Part shown: piece after piece, positions 8,473 through 17,003 of the stretch
Layout of the letters: each line of letters opens with the position of its first letter
Numbering within the stretch: the first letter of the stretch is position 1
Assembly: GCF_038397735.1 (NCBI RefSeq)
Contig: NZ_CP151635.1
Span: 2,604,001-2,668,000, forward strand
Direction of reading: 5' to 3'
DNA: 64,000 nucleotides
From: Microbacterium sp. LWH13-1.2
GTDB taxonomy: Bacteria; Actinomycetota; Actinomycetes; Actinomycetales; Microbacteriaceae
The notes under the pieces: generated by a model
Seen by the model: the letters and a program-made list of their open reading frames with translations, nothing else
Told to the model about the DNA's origin: nothing
Database searches by the model: none
Program-made: the position numbers and the translations under genes

Positions 8473-9418
8473 CCGCACGCCATCGCCGGTGGTGTGCCAT
8501 GAACCCTGAGACGTCATACACATACATTGATCGCGAGCCAACAGTCCGGTTCGCGGTACGCACCGGATGATCGTAGATCAATTCAACAGCGTCCATGTGG
8601 TCGATCGCATACAAGACCGCCCCCAGCGCGTGCGGTTTCGTACCGATAGGAGCCACCCGCAGATAACGACTACCTGCGGAGTGGTGGATTCGCTCAAGCG
8701 CTTGATAAGCCTCGAAGGGACAATGTGCGGCAGCGAACTCCACTCTGTCCTCCATCCTGTCCCGATCTAGCGTTTCCTTGTTCGCGATGTAGGACTGCAT
8801 CGAGTACTCGAGTCGGAACGCAGGGATGCCAACCACGGGGGACGTCACTCGAGAATCCACCTCCTCCTGATCGAAGATGTGCTGCAGGCGAGCGCCTTCA
8901 AACCCGAGGAGCGGCGCGAACGTCCCCCGGTCGTCTGCTCTGCGACCGATTCGCGCAAACCCTGGCAAGGGTTCGATTCCGCGATTCGAGCTCAGGTCGT
9001 AGAGCGAACCCGGCTCTTGATCGTGCTTTCGATAGTCCTGCGGCTCCGCATACAGCGCGACCAGTGCACGTCCGGCGCGCAGCAACGTCCTCACGAGTGG
9101 CGCCCACACACGATGCTCCAAACTCGTCAAATCGATAGCGACCACCCCGGTCATACGAGCGACGAGCGATTCAAGATCGGCAGTCTCGTGCAGATTGAAC
9201 GAATCAGTCCACGGAACGACATGCAGTATCGCTTCATCGACCAGCGTCACACAGTGGAGATCGACGCCAATCGTCGACAACTGCGATGCTGCCGTCCGAG
9301 CTCGATCCTCATCGATCGTCTCCCCGTAGATCAGATGTCTGATGGCGAACCGCCCCAGCTCGTGACTCGCAACCTTGAACGTGTACGACACCTCGTCGAG
9401 ATGGAGCATGTCATACAC
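8465..9418 (-). CDS. Unrecognised 317-residue protein in conflict-type operon
   Basis: I do not recognise this family. The gene starts at a GTG (9418) overlapping the ATPase stop by eight bases and ends overlapping the methylase start by eight bases, so it is tightly coupled to both. Alternating hydrophobic strands and helices suggest an alpha/beta (Rossmann-like) fold: VVAIDLTSL, ALVALYAEP, and the C-terminal stretch RVAPIGTKPHALGAVLYAI followed by AVELIYDHP. The GTKPHALG loop is glycine-rich and could bind a nucleotide or be part of a sensor. No membrane segment or signal peptide is evident. It may be the effector or sensor of the system; this is inference from position. Confidence 0.75.
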   Translation of the reverse strand: MYDMLHLDEVSYTFKVASHELGRFAIRHLIYGETIDEDRARTAASQLSTIGVDLHCVTLVDEAILHVVPWTDSFNLHETADLESLVARMTGVVAIDLTSLEHRVWAPLVRTLLRAGRALVALYAEPQDYRKHDQEPGSLYDLSSNRGIEPLPGFARIGRRADDRGTFAPLLGFEGARLQHIFDQEEVDSRVTSPVVGIPAFRLEYSMQSYIANKETLDRDRMEDRVEFAAAHCPFEAYQALERIHHSAGSRYLRVAPIGTKPHALGAVLYAIDHMDAVELIYDHPVRTANRTVGSRSMYVYDVSGFMAHHRRWRADA

Positions 9419-11282
9419 CTAGCCCGGCGAAGAGATCCAATTGGTCCGGGGGAGCGCCTCCGTCATCATTGCTCGAGGACAAGATGCGCTTGAACGCCGC
9501 GGTCGCGGTCTCACGCTGCGTCAACGCGATTAGGTCATCCGCAGGAATTGTGAGTCGACGCTTACTTCGATGGCTATAGACGAACGCGGGAGCCAGCACA
9601 GGGTGGAGTTGATAGTCAAGCTCCGGCGGCCGCCCTCGTTCCGCAGCCTCTTTATTGCCGACGAAATCTACGAGAACACCCTGACCAACCGCCTCAGCCA
9701 GTAGCGCGTCAACACTTGCCTCGGGGACGGTCGCGCCAGAATAGCGAACTCGGAACTGCACGACTTCCGGCGTAGTCAAGGCACTTGAACGAGCGAGCGA
9801 CCCAAACAGTCCTCCGAGCCCGACCGTGAGTCGAGTCAGTGCAACCCCTCTCGTCGACCAGCCCTGAAGATCGCGAACGGTGATCTCCCCGACACGCTTT
9901 GCCGCGAGCGTCTGACTCAAGGGTGACACGGGCTCTTCGAGCCCTGCACCTTCCTCAACGTGGCGGCGCAACGCCTCTTGGACAAGCCTAAGAAGATAAC
10001 GAATGTTCCCATCTGCGAGTTGGCGGTAGGTGCGCCATCCCGTGTAGTACTTACGTTCCCCAACACTGCGCTGTCGAACGGTGAACAACACCGCGTGATT
10101 GTAGTTGCCGACACGCGTCTTCCACTTAGACGGCCATCGGAGAGCGAACCGTACGACGTCAATCACCTGTTCGCTGTGAAGCTCCGCCCATCGAACGATC
10201 AACGCAGCCTCAACGAGGTTCCGATCGGCCGCGAAGGCCACTTCTTCTTCCGACCCACCGTCAGACCGGACCTCGTGAAGCAGAGTCTCCTTGAGTGCCT
10301 CTGCGCCCAGAAGCTCCGCTTCCGCATCCAGCGTTAGCCCCGGCAGCAGCTGGTCGAGCGGCAAATGCGCCAGCCCCTCGGAACTGAGGCGGCGGGTGAT
10401 TACGGATTCGGCAAACTTCTTGAATCCAGCGTCCTTCAGCCGAGTCACGATGTCGATTGTGGCGAAGTCAGCGGTGTCCTGAAGCGGCTGGCCCTCGATC
10501 ATGGTCGCTCGCTCGATCGCGACCTTATTACGGACCCCAATCTTGAAAGTGAAGGGCGCTCCTCCAACCTGCTTCACGAGCGTATTGAGAAGCCGCTGTT
10601 GGTCTGCCGAGAGGTTTTCGTACTCATCCACGCAGAAGACGAACGGCTTGGAGAGAGAAACCTGGAGGCCGCCGAGTGCCGCAAAGAGGTACTCGATCGG
10701 CTTGCCGAGGATGGACGTTGGCAACGTGGCGAGTTCAGACACACGCCCGTTGACCTTCGATTCAATCTCGACAATGGCCATGTCGATGTTGGCCTGTAGC
10801 GACTGAAGGCTAGCGGCGTTCTTCAGTCCGCAAGACCCCGAGAACATCGACATGTGATGAGTGTCGATGTCGACAGCCTGCCCATTGGATGCCAGCCACA
10901 CGGCGTACTCAACGACGAGCGAGCTCAAACGAAGATTCAAGTAGTGAGCAAAGACGCGTTCCCATGTCGTCGAGTCGATCCCCTTGCCACGAAAAACCGA
11001 CACGACCGTAGGCTCAGCCTTCCAGTAGCCACCAATTGATTCCCAATCGCGCGGGTCAACGCTTCCCGAGAGTTGATGTTGCCCGCGGAAGCCGAGAGCG
11101 CGCAAGGTCGTCGTCTTCCCCGTGCCTCGACCTCCGACGAGGAATGTAGGCGTGATGCCGGCGAGCTGATGCACGTAGACAGGCAGAGCAAGTCGACCAT
11201 ACAGTTCGTCGTCGTCTGAGTATTCCGCGCGTACAGAGCCCAACGCCCGGTTCAACTTCTCCAGAACGTTGCTATCAGTCAT
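9411..11282 (-). CDS. ORC/CDC6-type AAA+ ATPase of conflict-type operon
   Basis: This 623-residue P-loop ATPase has Walker A GGRGTGKTTT (residues about 50-59) and Walker B FVFCVDEYEN (about 214-223), in the arrangement of ORC/CDC6-like AAA+ or STAND-like regulators. After the ATPase core come a long helical middle region and a C-terminal segment with a likely winged helix (PEASVDALLAEAVGQGVLV) before a hydrophilic tail ending DQLDLFAGLGV. The start overlaps the stop of the PRTase-like gene by eight bases. Such ATPases act as NTP-dependent switches in several bacterial conflict systems; a role as DNA-loading or damage-sensing switch is inference. It is not a replication initiator of the element as far as I can tell. 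Confidence 0.85.
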   Translation of the reverse strand: MTDSNVLEKLNRALGSVRAEYSDDDELYGRLALPVYVHQLAGITPTFLVGGRGTGKTTTLRALGFRGQHQLSGSVDPRDWESIGGYWKAEPTVVSVFRGKGIDSTTWERVFAHYLNLRLSSLVVEYAVWLASNGQAVDIDTHHMSMFSGSCGLKNAASLQSLQANIDMAIVEIESKVNGRVSELATLPTSILGKPIEYLFAALGGLQVSLSKPFVFCVDEYENLSADQQRLLNTLVKQVGGAPFTFKIGVRNKVAIERATMIEGQPLQDTADFATIDIVTRLKDAGFKKFAESVITRRLSSEGLAHLPLDQLLPGLTLDAEAELLGAEALKETLLHEVRSDGGSEEEVAFAADRNLVEAALIVRWAELHSEQVIDVVRFALRWPSKWKTRVGNYNHAVLFTVRQRSVGERKYYTGWRTYRQLADGNIRYLLRLVQEALRRHVEEGAGLEEPVSPLSQTLAAKRVGEITVRDLQGWSTRGVALTRLTVGLGGLFGSLARSSALTTPEVVQFRVRYSGATVPEASVDALLAEAVGQGVLVDFVGNKEAAERGRPPELDYQLHPVLAPAFVYSHRSKRRLTIPADDLIALTQRETATAAFKRILSSSNDDGGAPPDQLDLFAGLGV

Positions 11283-12159
11283 CGCTGATCAAAGGCTTCC
11301 ATGTTGGCGAGGGGCGGGCTGGTTGAAGGATGGGCAGAGTGTTATTCGGGGCCTTGTCCTGAAAACTCACGGCAAGACCTTGCGCTTTGTAACCCAACGG
11401 GCCATCTGCGTCGAGGCCGGTCGAGGGAGCGTGGCGCGTCGCGACCTCAATGAGATGCTCACGAAGGCTGTCTGGGACAAGTCTCGTATCAGGAGAGTTT
11501 GCGGAGTAATCCTCGCCAAGGAGGTACGCGGGATGCACGACCGCTTCTGTTCGAGCCTCTATCTGAGCCTTGGCGAGTTCGGTCGCGACGATCGGAACAA
11601 AGTACACAGCCCCAAGGCGCTGCTCAGCGGCAAGCTTCCTCAGAGAGGATCTCCCAGCCTGAGTCGAGTAGACGCGCTCCCAGTTCGCAATAAACTGTCC
11701 CCCGGTTCCGCTGATGTCGTCCAGGAAAACGATCGGTCGAAGCGTCTTGGCGCTCAGCAACTCGTGGATCAAGCGCTCGCTGTCGATGCACCTGGCGAAG
11801 CCCAACGCGCGAGCTGTTCGCAGGTATTGATATCCCGAGGCCGCGCCATCGCCCGCGAATGAAAGCGGGATCGAGGCGATCGCCTCCCCAAGGAATCTCT
11901 CCCACGCCTCGACCCGAGCGGACGCATCCCCGAACTCGGGTCGCGTCGATAGCGATCGGATGGTTGAACTGAGTGCGGCGATCCGGTGATCATCGTTGAT
12001 GAAGACGAAGGAGTCAAGAAGCGCGTGCGCAACCTCACGGTCAATCCCGTGCTCAAAGTTCTCGACCCAAGCCTCGACATGGAGGTTTCGAGCCTTGGGC
12101 CAGACGCGGATACGCGAGAGGTAACGCCGAGCTTCGACGATGTCCCTCTCGTGGGTCAT
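11275..12159 (-). CDS. Phosphoribosyltransferase-like protein (PRTase-CE type) of conflict operon
   Basis: This is a 294-residue protein and the first gene of the operon. The central IVFLDDISGTGGQF (residues about 143-156) matches the PRTase PRPP-binding loop (two acidic residues then a Thr/Gly-rich turn). The C-terminal PNNTLPIL followed by a Trp-Lys-Pro-Leu element resembles uncharacterised PRTase-like proteins that, from memory, are found beside ORC/CDC6-family ATPases in conflict-system operons. The helical N-terminal 100 residues have no recognised motif. It overlaps the ATPase gene by eight bases. The biochemical activity is unproven: it could transfer phosphoribosyl groups or use the fold for nucleotide sensing. 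Confidence 0.75.
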   Translation of the reverse strand: MTHERDIVEARRYLSRIRVWPKARNLHVEAWVENFEHGIDREVAHALLDSFVFINDDHRIAALSSTIRSLSTRPEFGDASARVEAWERFLGEAIASIPLSFAGDGAASGYQYLRTARALGFARCIDSERLIHELLSAKTLRPIVFLDDISGTGGQFIANWERVYSTQAGRSSLRKLAAEQRLGAVYFVPIVATELAKAQIEARTEAVVHPAYLLGEDYSANSPDTRLVPDSLREHLIEVATRHAPSTGLDADGPLGYKAQGLAVSFQDKAPNNTLPILQPARPSPTWKPLISDD

Positions 12160-12459
12160 GAGTGCTCCTGGATGTCAGCGCGACACGGCCGACTTCCTGG
12201 CGATCGAGCCTGCGTCGGCGACGGGTGGCCGCTAGGAACTCGCCGTCAGCTAGAACCTAGCAGAGACGCGGACGGCCCCTGCGAGGCGTGCGCTCCGGAC
12301 TCTTTAGCGAACCCATTACCGGCCGGCTCCGGATAGGTCACTTGATAGAGCGTCATACAGATAAACTGCTTGCCGTCTATGCGATAGGGTGATGAAACGC
12401 TCATATACGAGCAAGCAGTGGGCCGGTCTGCTAGGAACTCGATCGAGGTGGACCGACAG
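12160..12459. promoter_or_regulatory. Divergent control region; candidate oriT
   Basis: These 300 bases separate the minus-strand cargo operon from the plus-strand mobC-relaxase pair and must hold both promoters. A 12-base direct repeat, GCTAGGAACTCG, occurs at 12231-12242 and 12430-12441, the second copy just before the mobC ribosome site. An inverted CTAG-AAC-CTAG lies between them near 12251. Position upstream of mobC and relaxase makes it the natural place for an origin of transfer, but I cannot point to a nic site. Confidence 0.4.
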
Positions 12460-12978
12460 ATGGCAGCGACCGGAAACGCGAAGAAGCAGACGACGAGTCA
12501 CACGCGCCGAAAGAAGACGACCTTCGGTGAACGCCGCAGCATCCGCTTCAGCGAAGAGGAGGAGCGCAGCGTTCAGGACCTGCGCGAAGCGATCGCGGTG
12601 CGGTCAGGACGCGCGTTTGAGGACGTCACATTCAGCGAGGCCGTTCGACTCCTAGTGCGCGACAAGAAGAGCGCTGCAGAGATCGAGGCCCGCGCTCTCG
12701 CCATTCAGCGCGGCGGCGGGAACGCATCCGAGTGGGGCCTCTGGGCGATCTCGGAGCGACTCGGATACGAGCTCGCGCCGATGCGGCGGTACATCGCACG
12801 CATCGGCGGCGACCTCAATCGAATCGCTGGTCGGCTTGCCAAAGAGGAGAAGATTCCCTACGAGGAACTCGCAGATGCTCTGCAGGCCGCGGCTGACCTG
12901 CGGCATGTCCCCGATGACATCGAACGGCGCATCGCTCACCTAGTGCAACGCGGTCTTCCCGAGCGAGGCGTGAAGTAG
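12460..12978 (+). CDS. mobC: MobC-like relaxosome accessory protein
   Basis: This 172-residue basic protein has an N-terminal lysine-rich tail, a ribbon-helix-helix-like segment (RRSIRFSEEEERSVQDLREA), and a C-terminal helical region with LNRIAGRLAKEEKIPY. The LN-RIAG signature is characteristic of MobC proteins that open oriT for the relaxase. The chosen ATG has GAGGTGG about eight bases upstream; a GTG at 12418 is possible but less likely. The relaxase starts two bases after its stop, so the two are co-transcribed. Confidence 0.82.
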   Translation: MAATGNAKKQTTSHTRRKKTTFGERRSIRFSEEEERSVQDLREAIAVRSGRAFEDVTFSEAVRLLVRDKKSAAEIEARALAIQRGGGNASEWGLWAISERLGYELAPMRRYIARIGGDLNRIAGRLAKEEKIPYEELADALQAAADLRHVPDDIERRIAHLVQRGLPERGVK

Positions 12979-12980
12979 AT

Positions 12981-14444
12981 ATGGCTGTCGTGATGGCGAG
13001 CTCCACACGCTCCGCCGACGACCTCATTCGTTACGTCCTCGAGCCCAAGAGCGATCAGCGCGGCGAGCGCTACGTGATGGCATCCGGGACGGGTGGGCTG
13101 CTCGTGTCGCTGGCCCGGGACCAGATGCGAGATGTCCGCGAGAGGTGGGGTAAGAACGAGCCCGGGGCGTACGTGCAGGCCTATCACGTCATCCAGAGTT
13201 TCTCAGCAAGAGATGAGCTCGACCCGGCCGATCCGAGCGATTGGATGACCGCACAGGACCTCGGGATTGCACTCGCCGAAGAGGTGTTCGCAGGACGGCA
13301 AGTGCTCGTCGTTACACAGCGGGATGGCGCCGGCGGTTGCCTCCACAACCACTTGGTCGCCTCGAGCGTGAACACTGAGACGGGCGACAGCTTGAATAGT
13401 TCGGTGGTCATGCATGCGCGTCTGGTCGAGACGCACGAGGCGGTTCTGGAGCGCGAGGGATTCCATCAGCCCGACGATTTGAGACAGGCATACACCGACG
13501 CGCTGGATCGCCGCGATCGTGGCGAGTCCAGCAGGCTCCGCCGCGCGCCAACGAAGGAGCAGCGCGCACTGATCGAGGCAACGCGCCACGCACAGTGGCA
13601 AGCCTTGCGCGCGACTGCCGAGTCGGGCACAGCACGTCGGCTCGAGCCATTCAGCTTGCTCGTTCTGAAGCACCGCATCGACAGTGCAGTGACGGCCCGA
13701 AGCACGACAGACTGAGTCACGTTTGTCACAAACGCGCGGACCGAAGGGGTGAGCGTGGAACGCGCGGAGGGAGATGATCTCGTGTCGTTTGGCATGATGC
13801 GTCGAATGCACGACGGATCCTTCCGCGCGCCTACGGCCAGCGATCGCCGCCGCGGTTCCACGATTGGCGAGGGTTACACCGTAACTGCCCTCGAACAACG
13901 GATCACCAGCCAGCTCGACGCGATCGCGAGGTCTGCGCGCACGATGACATTCGTCTTGACCGCGGAGGACGAAAGAGAAGTCGAGGCCCGCATGGCCATC
14001 TACTGGGCCGAGTTCGAGAATGAGCGCGCAAAACCGTTCCGCGCGCGGGGGTCGCTTGAACAGCAGCCTCCGCGAGACATCCCGTCAGCGGCGACAGGCG
14101 ATGCGGATCCGAGCGACTCTGCGACTGGCGCACCGACGAGCGACCTGCAGAGAGAACGCGACTTGGACGACCTCCGCGTAGAGCTTGAAGGCAGCTCTCC
14201 CGGAAGTCTCCCAGCGCCGGTCTCTGCCGGCGCCAACGATAGCCTCAATCTGTCTGATCCCAGCACCGAGATCTGCGCTGACTACGAAGCTCCGCGGTCA
14301 ACTCCGACGTCACCCGCACCCGAGAACCGCGATGCTAACTCGATCGCGGAGGCGAGACGACGTCGACCAAGACGACAGGCGATGTTCGACTTCGATTTGC
14401 AGGACGACACCTCGCCGCGTGTTGAGGGCGAGCTGGAACTATAG
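12981..14444 (+). pseudogene. MobP-type relaxase interrupted by an in-frame TGA
   Basis: The first 244 codons encode a relaxase/mobilization nuclease domain with the family's metal-binding histidines (HNHLV, residues about 122-126, and an upstream histidine in QAYHVIQSF). The frame then hits TGA at 13713-13715, but the same frame continues open to 14444 and still reads like a relaxase C-terminus (SVERAEGDDLVSFGMMRR, then SDRRRGSTIGEGYTVTALE). Reading the TGA as Trp gives TTDWVTFVTNA, a plausible family sequence. The whole frame would be 487 residues, the normal size for this class. A single G-to-A change (TGG to TGA) therefore explains the break without any frameshift. The truncated N-terminal nuclease might still fold; otherwise the element is immobile unless helped in trans. 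Confidence 0.8.
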
Positions 14445-14451
14445 TCGACGG

Positions 14452-14838
14452 CTATCGACTGCGGAGATCCGGTACCGGCTTCGGAAGAAGATCCTCAATG
14501 GGCACCTGAAGGACCTGAGCGATCGAAAGGACTGAACGAAGCGCGGGGTTGGCTGCTGTGCCCCGCCGGGATTCACCGCTCTCGTACTGGCGGTAGATGA
14601 AGCGGCTCAGGCCAGCGCGAGAAGCCACTTCCTCCTGGCTCAGTCCCGCCTCGAGGCGAAGCCTGCGCAATTGCACCGAGAGCCCCAGGACGAACCTCTG
14701 CCACTCTGCATCCGCTGCGCTCGCGCCGTCCGTCACATCTTCAAGCGTTGCGAGAATGGCAGCCTTGTATGGGCTTACGCGTAAGCCATAGTGTTGTGCG
14801 CGGGGAGGCGGATCCGCAACGCATGCGAGATCGGCCAC
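14452..14838 (-). CDS. XRE-family helix-turn-helix regulator
   Basis: This is a 128-residue repressor-type protein. The HTH spans about residues 54-90 (LRRLRLEAGLSQEEVASRAG, then SRFIYRQYESGES), followed by a short C-terminal helix typical of XRE regulators (LRSVLSIAQVLQVPIEDLL). It is convergent with the relaxase gene and its 5' end overlaps the control region of the next plus-strand genes, so it probably controls them and itself. The true start may be a later codon, since residues 1-33 carry no recognisable domain. Confidence 0.8.
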   Translation of the reverse strand: MADLACVADPPPRAQHYGLRVSPYKAAILATLEDVTDGASAADAEWQRFVLGLSVQLRRLRLEAGLSQEEVASRAGLSRFIYRQYESGESRRGTAANPALRSVLSIAQVLQVPIEDLLPKPVPDLRSR

Positions 14839-14913
14839 GCCCCCCCCTTTCGGCCGAGCGACGTGCGCAGGCTGTCGGGACGACGGAGTAAGAGCGAAAG
14901 GACGATAGCGGCG

Positions 14914-15735
14914 ATGCCCAATCCGCGATCAAAACGCAAGTCCGCCACCTGGTGGGGCGGTAAAGGCTGCCCGCCGGCCGCATGGATCGCAGCATTCGAC
15001 GACTTCACCCAGGGAGCTTCCGGCCGCGAATGGGGCCTGGCAGCCTCGCTATTCGTCATGCACCATCATCGCAAACACTCTGAGGGGCCGACCTTCCGCG
15101 AAGTGTTCGAGCACCTTTTACCCGAGACAAACGGAGCGCCTTCGCTTCTTGCCGGGTGGGAGCCATCCGAGCGGTTGCAAACCGTCCACCGCTTCAGGTA
15201 CTTCGTTCTGTCGAAGTGGAGCCAGCGAGGGTTCGTCGAGTTTGACAAGGGTGTCAGCCGAAGCCTCCGCACGGGGCCACAGTTCCGAGAGATCGCGATC
15301 CGGGAACGCCGCATCCAAGACCTGGTTCGCAAAAAGCCCCCGCGATCTGGGCGCGGGCCGAGCGACGCCGTGGCGGCTGCGACGCTCGCCCCGGAGGGCG
15401 CGGCGGCTCGACTTCGCATCACCGAGACCGCGTTGAGGCGCCTTACAAAGGCGGGATACCTCCGCCGGGTCACACACGAAGGTCAAGCGCTCTATCCGTC
15501 CTGGCAGTTCTCACCCCAGCCGGATAAGCCTGTCGTCGCCGGCATAGAGGTCGTCGCCCCCGCCATCCCGGAGCACTGGCCGTTGGCCGCAGAACACTAC
15601 TTCATGGCCGCCCCGCGTATGGAACTTGCAGTCGACGGTCGGCACCGCTCCCCCAGCGACTGGCTCGACCTGGGCATGAATCCACACGTCGTCGCCGGCA
15701 TTCTCGAGAAGTACTCCTATGACATCGGCCGTTGA
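14914..15735 (+). CDS. HTH protein with ParS/MbcA-like C-terminus, first of a stack of three
   Basis: This is a 273-residue cytoplasmic protein. The N-terminal half is unrecognised, with FREVFEHLLPET and a Trp-rich helix. Residues around AARLRITETALRRLTKAGY form a helix-turn-helix. The C-terminal 70 residues (EHYFMAAPRMELA, then SPSDWLDLGMNPHVVAGIL) resemble the toxin-binding domain of Xre/MbcA/ParS antitoxins. The ATG at 14914 (MPNPRSKRK) has GAAAGGA upstream; an in-frame extension to 14791 would overlap the XRE promoter. It overlaps the next gene by 17 bases, and that gene is a shorter paralogue of its C-terminal half. Confidence 0.68.
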   Translation: MPNPRSKRKSATWWGGKGCPPAAWIAAFDDFTQGASGREWGLAASLFVMHHHRKHSEGPTFREVFEHLLPETNGAPSLLAGWEPSERLQTVHRFRYFVLSKWSQRGFVEFDKGVSRSLRTGPQFREIAIRERRIQDLVRKKPPRSGRGPSDAVAAATLAPEGAAARLRITETALRRLTKAGYLRRVTHEGQALYPSWQFSPQPDKPVVAGIEVVAPAIPEHWPLAAEHYFMAAPRMELAVDGRHRSPSDWLDLGMNPHVVAGILEKYSYDIGR

Positions 15736-16330
15736 GCACGCGGCGGGCGCGGGATCGGAGCCATGGACTCAAGCCGACGCTGACACAGTTTCGGAGTCCT
15801 TGAATCTGCTCATTGAGACGGCTGCGCAGCAGGGGCGCGACGGAAAGCTGGTGAGCGCTCTGTTGACCACTATGACGGCGTTCATCGCAGACCGGGGTGC
15901 GGACGTCCTCGCCCCGCCAGATCCGGAGGATCCGGGGCGCCGGCTCCGCCCTGAGTTCAGAGCGCGAATCGACGCAATTGTCGACTCTCTGAGTGACGAC
16001 GAGACCGCCGCCTTCCTCGGGATCGGCGTGCGACAGGTGCGGCGACGCGCGCATCAAGGAGCGCTCTACTTCTTCACCGTGGGAAAGCGACGCCGCTACC
16101 CCGCATGGCAGTTCGATGAACTGCTCGGTGTGCTCCCCGGTATTCGCGACATCTTGCGGGCTATCCCGGAGGACTGGACTCCCGAGCGAGCACAGCTGTT
16201 CATGTCTGGGGTAGGTGCCGAGCTCACGATCGCCGACAAGCCGATTTCGCCGCGGACCTGGCTGATTGTCGGCTTAGACCCGATGGAAATCGTCAACCTG
16301 ATCCGGGAGGGCACGGAAGAGAATGGATAA
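15719..16330 (+). CDS. Excisionase-type HTH protein with ParS/MbcA-like C-terminus
   Basis: This 203-residue protein is homologous to the last half of the upstream gene: HTH AAFLGIGVRQVRRRAHQGAL, the shared YPAWQF element, an IPEDW turn and a C-terminal SPRTWLIVGLDPMEIVNLI that aligns with the upstream DWLDLGMNPHVVAGIL. The tandem pair therefore looks like a duplication followed by divergence. Start and stop overlap both neighbours (17 and 8 bases). The likely role is a DNA-binding antitoxin or regulator of the downstream kinase pair; this is inference. Confidence 0.68.
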   Translation: MTSAVEHAAGAGSEPWTQADADTVSESLNLLIETAAQQGRDGKLVSALLTTMTAFIADRGADVLAPPDPEDPGRRLRPEFRARIDAIVDSLSDDETAAFLGIGVRQVRRRAHQGALYFFTVGKRRRYPAWQFDELLGVLPGIRDILRAIPEDWTPERAQLFMSGVGAELTIADKPISPRTWLIVGLDPMEIVNLIREGTEENG

Positions 16331-16889
16331 GCGATCATCGACGCCCGAAGAGGCGAAGCGCGCACTCGCTGCCATCGACAAGGGCCACCAACTCGAGGGT
16401 AAGCAGCTGAACGCGCGCGATCTCGACCGCGCTCAGCGCATTCTGACGGGAGAGCTCAGCCCGGAGGAGGCTCGGACCGAGCTGCGGGAAGCGCTGGACC
16501 TGGTCATCGACACCGAACGAAGGCACGTGGAGGCCATTGGCTGGACGGACGCGGCGCCCACTGGGGCTCTCGCCCGCCGCCTGACGGCGGTCCTAGGGCC
16601 GACGCTCGTGTCCACTCTCGCCGGCTCGAAGGACCTCCGCACCGCCACAGGGTGGGGCTCTCCGGATGGGCCGCTGCCGAGTGCTTACGCCTCGCTTCGG
16701 CTGGAATGCGCCTACGACGCCTGGCAGAAGATCAGCACCGCTGAAGGCGACGACGTCGCTAGAGCGTGGTTCGTCGGCAGCAATCCCTGGTTAGGAAACG
16801 ACTCACCCATCACGGCAATCCGCGAGGGCCGGTTCGTGGACGTAGCCAACGCGGCTGAGGCGTGCGCGAACGATTCATTCAGCGGGTAA
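16323..16889 (+). CDS. VbhA-like N-terminus joined to ParS/MbcA-like C-terminus, putative antitoxin
   Basis: This is a 188-residue protein. Residues 1-60 resemble VbhA-type antitoxin helices (LDRAQRILTGELSPEEARTEL). The middle is unassigned. The C-terminus (ARAWFVGSNPWLGNDSPITAI, then VDVANAAEA) is the clearest ParS/MbcA toxin-binding-like domain of the three stacked genes. The combination of two antitoxin-like parts in one chain is unusual. It overlaps the upstream gene by eight bases and ends 114 bases before the HipA-like kinase gene. Confidence 0.65.
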   Translation: MDKRSSTPEEAKRALAAIDKGHQLEGKQLNARDLDRAQRILTGELSPEEARTELREALDLVIDTERRHVEAIGWTDAAPTGALARRLTAVLGPTLVSTLAGSKDLRTATGWGSPDGPLPSAYASLRLECAYDAWQKISTAEGDDVARAWFVGSNPWLGNDSPITAIREGRFVDVANAAEACANDSFSG

Positions 16890-17003
16890 GCAAGTACGTC
16901 ACGGCTGTCCAGCATTCCTGTGTTCGGAGCTTCGCGGCCGTGGACTCTATCCGGTCGCGGCACAATGCGTCGGTTGGCCGTGAGCGTTCGATAGGTTCAA
17001 GGC

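Noticed and set aside
13620..13745. Frameshift in the relaxase gene
   Set aside because: The reading frame is identical before and after the stop, and the alternative frames here give no relaxase-like sequence; a nonsense change is simpler.
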